Of a stretch of 64,000 bases of DNA, positions 60,566-64,000 are shown piece after piece. Made by a program: the position numbers and the translations under genes. Numbering within the stretch: position 1 is the first letter of the stretch; each line of letters begins with the position of its first letter. Under the pieces are notes generated by a model. That model ran no database searches. It saw only the letters and a program-made list of their open reading frames with translations, and had not been told where the DNA came from. Source of the stretch: Tragulus kanchil (lineage: Eukaryota > Chordata > Mammalia > Artiodactyla > Tragulidae); assembly GCA_022376925.1 (NCBI GenBank), contig JAIOJX010000025.1:6665141-6729140 (forward strand). The letters run 5' to 3'.

Positions 60566-61050
60566 CACGGGTCTAAAATGGGTAGTATAGGGAATAGAGT
60601 CATGAAATGTAAAGAAATACCAAATCACTGTGTTGTGTATCAGGAACCAACATAGTATTGTAGGTCAATTAATTTTCAAAAAGAAACACATATATTCATC
60701 TTAAAAAGGGGGGAACTTGGTTTATGGTTGGAGGATGAGGAACTGGACGAAGTAGCCAAAAGGTACAAACTTCCAGTCAAAAGGTAAATCAGTATTAGGG
60801 AGGTAATGTACAACCTGAGAAATATAATTAATACTGCTGTATGCTATATATGAAATTGAAGAGAGTAAATCTTGAGGTCTCATCACCAGTAAAAACTTTT
60901 TTTATTCAATTTCTTTACATTATATTTATATGAGCTGATGGAAGATCAGTGAAGTTACTGTGGTAATCACTTCATTACATAAATCAAATCATTATGCTAT
61001 ATTCTTAGAGTGCTATATGTCAATTATATCTCAAAACAATCAAAAAAACA
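60566..61050 (+). mobile_element. L1 3' ends, plus strand (young, then older L1M type)
   Basis: The first 110 bases finish the SINE-bearing L1 3' end. From about 60690 the text resembles the 3' end of an older mammalian L1 (TACTGCTGTATGCTATATAT, GTCAATTATATCTCAAAAC). Confidence 0.7.
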
Positions 61051-63176
61051 AATCATAATATAAAACTCAGCCTTGTAGCAAGGATCAAGAGAATAGAAGA
61101 AGAAAAAGAAGCAGGCCAAAAATGGGAGTCACTTGCTCTAAACCCACATCACCAAACCAAGATTTCACACATCACCTAACTGCAGTTTGATCTTCTCCAG
61201 GAGTATAATAATTTTGACGGGTCAATGTGGAATTTACCAGTGATATAATCCACCAAACAAGCCCCCTATCTCCCCAAAGGAAGGTGACCTTGACTGAAAT
61301 AATCTTTTTTTCACTAGTGACTTCTTCATGCCACTCCTTATCTGCCTGTAAAACCTTTCCTTTTCATAGCTCTTTGCATCTCATTTCTGTTTGCTGCATG
61401 TGATGCTGCCTGATACATGAATCACTGAATAAAACCAATTTGGTCTTCAAATTTACTGAGATGAAGTTTTGTCATGTAACACTGGACATCCTTTCTTGGT
61501 TTACTTTCTTATTTAGACACAGTACACCCTCTTTTCGCACTTAATAAAGGGTATGGAAAAGGTACATTTTTTGAGAACTTATATTTAGAAAAATGTCTTT
61601 ATTTTATCCTTATATTTATATGATCATTTGGTTGGTTATATAATTCTGTGCTGGGACTAGCATATCTTTAGAAGTTTCCTTGTGTGCTTCCAGTGTTTTT
61701 GTTGAGTTAACCAAGTCATCTTGACTCCTGGTCTTTTGAACATGACTGGAAATCTGTAGACCTTGTTTTGTCCACAGTATTCTCATACGTCACAACCATA
61801 AGGCTGGTGCAGGTGTATTTCTTTCATCTACAACTCTAGGCTTTAAGTCAAGCTGTCGCCCCAGTAATTCATGTATTCCAGTTGGAAAGAGTCTAGAATT
61901 ATTTTTTAATGATTTATTCTTTTTCTTTTCTCTTTCTGCTGCCTCAACTACTCACATTTCAGACTTTCTAGATTGGTTTCTAATTTTCTTGTATGCCCAA
62001 TTACACATCTGTTGCTCTTTATCTTCTCATTTCTTAAAGATATCCTAAACATAACGGTCCAACCTTTTATTTATTCATTACATAAATCAAATCATTATGC
62101 TATATTCTTAGAGTGCTATATGTCAATTATATCTCAAAACAATCAAAAAAACAAATCATAATATAAAACTCAGCCTTGTAGCAAGGATCAAGAGAATAGA
62201 AGAAGAAAAAGAAGCAGGCCAAAAATGGGAGTCACTTGCTCTAAACCCACATCACCAAACCAAGATTTCACACATCACCTAACTGCAGTTTGATCTTCTC
62301 CAGGAGTATAATAATTTTGACGGGTCAATGTGGAATTTACCAGTGATATAATCCACCAAACAAGCCCCCTATCTCCCCAAAGGAAGGTGACCTTGACTGA
62401 AATAATCTTTTTCACTAGTGACTTCTTCATGCCACCCCTTATCTGCCTGTAAAACCTTTCCTTTTCATAGCTCTTTGCATCTCATTTCTGTTTGCTGCAT
62501 GTGATGCTGCCTGATACATGAATCACTGAATAAAACCAATTTGGTCTTCAAATTTACTGAGATGAAGTTTTGTCATGTAACACTGGACATCCTTTCTTGG
62601 TTTACTTTCTTATTTAGACACAGTACACCCTCTTTTCGCACTTAATAAAGGGTATGGAAAAGGTACATTTTTTGAGAACTTATATTTAGAAAAATGTCTT
62701 TATTTTATCCTTATATTTATATGATCATTTGGTTGGTTATATAATTCTGTGCTGGGACTAGCATATCTTTAGAAGTTTCCTTGTGTGCTTCCAGTGTTTT
62801 TGTTGAGTTAACCAAGTCATCTTGACTCCTGGTCTTTTGAACATGACTGGAAATCTGTAGACCTTGTTTTGTCCACAGTATTCTCATACGTCACAACCAT
62901 AAGGCTGGTGCAGGTGTATTTCTTTCATCTACAACTCTAGGCTTTAAGTCAAGCTGTCGCCCCAGTAATTCATGTATTCCAGTTGGAAAGAGTCTAGAAT
63001 TATTTTTTAATGATTTATTCTTTTTCTTTTCTCTTTCTGCTGCCTCAACTACTCACATTTCAGACTTTCTAGATTGGTTTCTAATTTTCTTGTATGCCCA
63101 ATTACACATCTGTTGCTCTTTATCTTCTCATTTCTTAAAGATATCCTAAACATAACGGTCCAACCTTTTATTTATT
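60971..63176. repeat. Tandem duplication 21, period 1103 bp
   Basis: Copy 1 is 60971-62073 and copy 2 is 62074-63176. TTCATT is shared by both unit ends. One T-to-C substitution (CCACTCC against CCACCCC) and a T run two bases shorter in copy 2. Confidence 0.97.
61051..62073. other. Unclassified, with possible old LTR and L1M-like stretches
   Basis: The region near 61360-61480 (GAATCACTGAATAAAACCAA) resembles the R/U5 end of an old LTR. From 61590 on (AAAATGTCTTTATTTTATCC) it resembles an old L1M 3'UTR. Both are weak calls. No gene. Confidence 0.35.
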
Positions 63177-64000
63177 CATTTCTACTGTGTGTTTAGTCTC
63201 CACAACTGCTTTTTGTTCTCTGAATTTCTATTATTTCACTTTGTCCTTGTTAATGTGACTGCAAGCATACCTTGAAGATATTGCAAGTTTTGTTTCAGAT
63301 GATGGCAATAAAGTGAAGGTCACAATAAAGCCAGCTGCACTAATGTTTTGGTTTCCCAGTGCATATAAAAGTTATATTTACACTATATTATATGCTAGTA
63401 AATGTGCAATAATGGCATTAAGTCTTAAAAATGTACATAATGTTAATTTCTTTTTTTATTGCCAACAATTCCTAGCCATCATCTGAGCCTTCAGTGAGTC
63501 ATGGTCATAATACCAAAGATCACTGATCAGGTCACCATGACAAATATAATAATAATAAACTTTTAAATAGTGCAAGAATTACCAAAATATGACACATAAA
63601 CATGAAGTTAGAAAATTCTGTTCAGAAAAATCAAGCCAAAAGACTTGCTTGATACGGGGTTGCCACAAATATTCAATTTTTAAAAAACACAGTACCTTGT
63701 TAAGTACAACAAACTGAAGTACAGTAATATGAGGTATGCCTATATCGTTAGTTCTTTGCTTCTTACTGAACTGTTTCTTCCAAGCTGTTCTTTGTGGGCT
63801 GCTTGGTTGGGTTTTTATCTTTCACACTGCAAGCTTCTCCAGGTATCTAGTATTCCTTGACAGTCAGCAAGTTGCCACCGTGATCATTTGGTTGGTTATA
63901 TAATTCTGTGCTGGGACTAGCATATCTTTAGAAGTTTCCTTGTGTGCTTCCAGTGTTTTTGTTGAGTTAACCAAGTCATCTTGACTCCTGGTCTTTTGAA
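62722..64000. repeat. Tandem duplication 22, period 1159 bp, cut by window end
   Basis: TGATCATTTGGTTGGTTATA at 62722 recurs at 63881 and matches through base 64000. It also occurs at 61619, so this sequence is present three times. Confidence 0.93.
63262..63743. mobile_element. Tigger-like (TcMar) non-autonomous DNA transposon relic
   Basis: Ends CAAGCATACCTTGAAGATAT and ATGAGGTATGCCTAT are inverted to each other, as in Tigger-type elements. Interior phrases GGTTTCCCAGTGCATATAAA and CATCTGAGCCTTCAGTGAGT fit the same family. About 480 bp, so internally deleted with no transposase frame. Confidence 0.8.

Noticed and set aside
7612..63180. Satellite DNA or a CRISPR-like array
   Set aside because: Units about 1.1 kb apart are unrelated to each other in sequence, mostly in two copies only, and there are no short spaced repeats.
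1..64000. A new defence system, gene cluster or operon
   Set aside because: No conserved coding frames of any kind were found; the window is eukaryotic repeat-rich DNA.

Overview
This is non-coding nuclear DNA of a ruminant-type even-toed ungulate. BovB (RTE-type) LINEs, Bov-tA SINEs, tRNA-derived CHR-type SINEs and L1 copies occur together on both strands, and the base composition is AT-rich. BovB plus Bov-tA points to Ruminantia. The species cannot be named. The CpG-rich SINE subfamily described below is one I do not recall as typical of cattle, so a less-studied ruminant lineage is possible; that is inference. I find no host protein-coding exon, no functional RNA gene, no CRISPR array and no prokaryotic gene. 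The open frames all lie inside retroelement debris or its antisense.

Layout. 1-5.6 kb: two L1 copies head to head, one minus and one plus, the plus copy carrying a SINE with a perfect target-site duplication. 5.6-12.7 kb: a MIR-like relic, unclassified AT-rich DNA and a Bov-tA. 12.7-20.4 kb: plus-strand L1 with a nested solo LTR and a CHR SINE. 20.4-24 kb: BovB RT fragments and a Bov-tA. 25-27.2 kb: Bov-tA in unclassified DNA. 27.5-31.8 kb: an L1 with 5'UTR and ORF1 but no 3' end, then two minus-strand SINEs. 32.4-34 kb: BovB. 34-42 kb: ancient repeats, Bov-tA and CHR SINEs. 42-47.6 kb: a young SINE, an antisense L1 3' end, Bov-tA, an L2 relic and BovB. 48-61 kb: L1s nested with BovB and four young SINEs. 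61-64 kb: ancient repeat and a Tigger-like DNA transposon relic.

Over this mosaic lies the most remarkable structure in the window: 21 complete and one partial direct tandem duplications of unrelated sequences, all with a period of about 0.99-1.24 kb. They ignore element boundaries, and the copies are almost identical. Differences are mostly homopolymer-length changes or lie near the junctions, and several junctions carry short filler. About 23 kb of the 64 kb is therefore a second copy. The most economical reading is an assembly artefact: overlapping contig ends of about 1.1 kb placed side by side without merging. A biological process making kilobase tandem duplications is the alternative, and read-level data would separate the two. 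If artefactual, the true locus is about 40 kb long.

No cooperating gene system is present. The history is one of retroelement layering: old L2, MIR and Tigger-like relics, then L1 and BovB waves, then an ERV LTR and young tRNA-derived SINEs inserted into the L1s.
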